Source: Flavobacteriales bacterium UBA4660
GTDB taxonomy: Bacteria; Bacteroidota; Bacteroidia; Flavobacteriales_D; Sanyastnellaceae
Assembly (NCBI GenBank): GCA_002405435.1
Contig: DHLU01000111.1
Span: 4,116-12,731 of the forward strand
Length of the DNA stretch: 8,616 bases
Direction of reading: 5' to 3'
Every line of letters starts with the position of its first letter. Within the stretch, counting starts at the first letter, position 1. The translations under genes and the position numbers were made by a program. Below, one piece after another: positions 7,311 to 8,616 of the stretch. The notes under the pieces are model-generated. The model saw nothing but the letters and a program-made list of their open reading frames with translations, was not told where the DNA came from and made no database searches.

Positions 7311-8061
7311 AGCGCTGGCGGTAAATCTCGGAAGAAACTTGTTGGTAGATATGCTTCCATTCGGGGAAGGCGGCGAGCATATCGCGTTGCCTGGCCAAGG
7401 TACCCCGGTCACCACGCACAGCAGGACCGGTCTGGGCCTCTTCCGGACCCACGGCTGCGGCTTTGGCGGCCGTTTCTTGCATCAGGGGCCCGAGCAGGGC
7501 GGGGTCGGCCTGTGCATGGCGGGCCAGCTGGGCACCGATGGCAAACATGTGGTTGGCGAAGTTGTTGGTGAACACGGCCGCGAGGTGCAGTTGCCTGCGC
7601 TGTTCGCTGTTCATCACCACCGCCCTAGACGAAACCGACTGCGCGAGGCCGAGCAGGACCTGCTCCGAAGCAGCGTCGCTGCCCTCCACGCAGAGTGGCA
7701 CCCAGGCAAGCGGGGTTTCCCGCAGCGCCGAAAGTGTCTGGAGGGGATACAACACGCCGTAGTGACGCGCGGTGTTAAGCACCTCCATCGGCACGCTGCC
7801 CGATGTATGCACGAGCATCCATTTTCCCGCTAACCACGCCGGTAGTTCGTGCAGCGCATCATCGGCCAGGCAGAGCAATACCAACTCGGTTGATTCGGGG
7901 ATTTCACCCTCACGGGCCGCATGGGTACCCAGTCTTGCTGCGAGCGCTGATGCTTTTTCCCCATTGCGGCTCCATATACCCTCCAGCCGGTGGCCTGTTG
8001 CACGCAGCGCGAGGCCCAGGCAAGTGGCCGCATTTCCCGACCCGGCGATAAACACATTCAT
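7294..8061 (-). CDS. DUF2520 / Rossmann-like domain protein, putative NAD(P)-dependent oxidoreductase
   Basis: The 255-residue product has two parts. The N-terminal Rossmann-like domain (about 1-120) begins NVFIAGSGNAATCLGLAL, a glycine-rich dinucleotide-binding loop. It continues with IWSRN at the end of strand 2, LVLLCLADDAL and VHTSGSVPME, as in the ProC/F420-oxidoreductase-like fold. The C-terminal helical DUF2520 domain (about 130-245) carries the family pattern HLAAVFTNNFANHMFAIG, LGPLMQET and QTGPAVRGD. The substrate and reaction are not known for the family, so only a probable NAD(P)-dependent redox role is proposed. The ATG at 8059-8061 is chosen because the glycine loop must lie at the N-terminus, and because it forms an ATGA overlap with the stop of the upstream CcmF-like gene, a sign of translational coupling. 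A GTG at 8272-8274 would add 71 unrelated residues. The 3' end overlaps the kdsC-like start by 17 nt. Confidence 0.88.
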   Translation of the reverse strand: MNVFIAGSGNAATCLGLALRATGHRLEGIWSRNGEKASALAARLGTHAAREGEIPESTELVLLCLADDALHELPAWLAGKWMLVHTSGSVPMEVLNTARHYGVLYPLQTLSALRETPLAWVPLCVEGSDAASEQVLLGLAQSVSSRAVVMNSEQRRQLHLAAVFTNNFANHMFAIGAQLARHAQADPALLGPLMQETAAKAAAVGPEEAQTGPAVRGDRGTLARQRDMLAAFPEWKHIYQQVSSEIYRQRYGKEL

Positions 8062-8616
8062 GACGCACGCTGGTTTTGCCTTCCCTGTCTGATGCGATGG
8101 CGTATGGCCATTACCGACCCGATGACCATCACAATGCAGCCGAGCCAAAGCACGCTGATCTGCGGGAAAACCACGGCATGGTAAACAATAAAATCGCGCT
8201 TCATCGAGCGGTGCATCTGCATGGTCAGTTCGATGCCGCCGCGCACCTCCTGCAGCGAAAGCTTCACCGGCCACAGCGTAGGCTCGGTTGCAAAGGGAAT
8301 CGCCACACTGTCGGCCATCATGGTCATGGGTATTGTTATTTCCTCTCCCCGCCCATGACCATGGCCATGCCCGTCATCCTCCCAAATGCGCACATAGGCA
8401 CGCTTGATGTCGACATTTTGCGGCAGGTGGGGCGGAATGCTGTCGAGTTTTACGATGCTGTCTACCATCAACACAATTTCGGTTGTCAGTTCAACTTCCT
8501 TTCCGAGCGGAATAATATGCGATTGGGCAGGCAGGTACTCGGCTGTATCTGCTTTTTCCGTGTCGGCGTATTTCAGGATGGTATAGAGGTCGTGACTCAG
8601 AAAATGCGCGATGCAG
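8058..8616 (-). CDS. CcmF/CcsA-like cytochrome c assembly protein, C-terminal part (gene runs off the window)
   Basis: The frame stays open to the right edge, so only the last 185 residues are visible. They begin near CIAHFLSHDLYT, which I read as the start of the family's periplasmic domain, and continue with beta-rich sequence (LGKEVELTTEIVLMVDSIVKL). Near the end is a membrane helix with FPQISVLWLGCIVMVIGSVMA (about residues 150-171 of the fragment) and a basic tail RHRIRQGRQNQR. The WLGCIVMVIG segment is what I recognise from the last helix of Bacteroidota haem lyase proteins of the CcmF/CcsA type, which attach haem to apocytochrome c on the outer face of the inner membrane. A GTG at 8472-8474 is only an internal codon. 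The segment DDGHGHGHGRGEE (His at fragment residues 83, 85 and 87) is an unusual insertion. The stop overlaps the DUF2520 ATG by 4 nt. The WWD and other haem-binding motifs lie outside the window, so identification is good but incomplete. Confidence 0.78.
   Translation of the reverse strand, partial: CIAHFLSHDLYTILKYADTEKADTAEYLPAQSHIIPLGKEVELTTEIVLMVDSIVKLDSIPPHLPQNVDIKRAYVRIWEDDGHGHGHGRGEEITIPMTMMADSVAIPFATEPTLWPVKLSLQEVRGGIELTMQMHRSMKRDFIVYHAVVFPQISVLWLGCIVMVIGSVMAIRHRIRQGRQNQRAS

Noticed and set aside
7311..7415. Upstream GTG extension of the KdsC-like protein
   Set aside because: The extra 35 residues come from the overlapping DUF2520 frame and lack homology; the ATG at 7308-7310 fits the family N-terminus.
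8062..8274. Upstream GTG extension of the DUF2520 protein
   Set aside because: The extra 71 residues are an out-of-frame reading of the CcmF-like gene; the glycine-rich loop starts right after the ATG at 8059-8061.
8058..8474. Reading the CcmF-like segment as a complete 138-residue protein
   Set aside because: The frame continues without a stop to the window edge and the upstream residues fit the family, so the GTG at 8472-8474 is internal.
1..8616. Defence system, mobile element or novel biosynthetic cluster
   Set aside because: All genes belong to envelope or housekeeping families. No integrase, transposase, nuclease, toxin, repeat array or compositional break was seen.

Overview
This window looks like ordinary chromosomal DNA from a member of the Bacteroidota with roughly balanced GC content. 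The assignment rests on family content: a DUF3078 barrel protein, an S46 dipeptidyl-peptidase, a DUF6438 lipoprotein, a YidC with a Lys-rich tail, and the DUF2520/KdsC-like pair beside a CcmF-like protein. Clear Shine-Dalgarno sequences are also scarce before the starts, as is usual in that phylum. A rank below phylum cannot be fixed from the sequence. There are no rRNA or tRNA genes, insertion sequences, integrases, CRISPR arrays or phage genes.

Layout. Positions 1-2000 hold two plus-strand genes. The first is a DUF3078 outer-membrane-type protein whose first codons lie before the window. It ends at a strong hairpin terminator. The second is a stand-alone fabD (malonyl-CoA:ACP transacylase). 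fabD converges on the minus-strand genes, and a perfect inverted repeat flanked by A- and T-runs sits between them and can serve as a shared two-way terminator. From about 2090 to the right edge everything is on the minus strand. In transcription order (right to left) the genes are: the C-terminal part of a CcmF/CcsA-like cytochrome c assembly protein, a DUF2520 Rossmann-fold protein, a KdsC-like HAD phosphatase, yidC, a DUF6438 lipoprotein, and an S46 dipeptidyl-peptidase of the DPP7 type. Gaps within this run are 38 nt or less, and two junctions overlap (4 nt and 17 nt).

How the genes relate. Most products build or serve the cell envelope: membrane protein insertion (YidC), probable KDO synthesis for lipopolysaccharide (KdsC-like), fatty acid supply (FabD), cytochrome c maturation (CcmF-like), periplasmic peptide digestion (S46) and two exported proteins of unknown role (DUF3078, DUF6438). 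I found no convincing new multi-gene system. The points worth a second look are modest: a His-Gly repeat in the CcmF-like protein, the tight coupling of functionally unrelated genes, and a lipoprotein of unknown function fitted 3 nt behind yidC.

No gene-free stretch exceeds 300 bases; the longest gaps are 986-1115 and 1998-2091, and both contain terminators.
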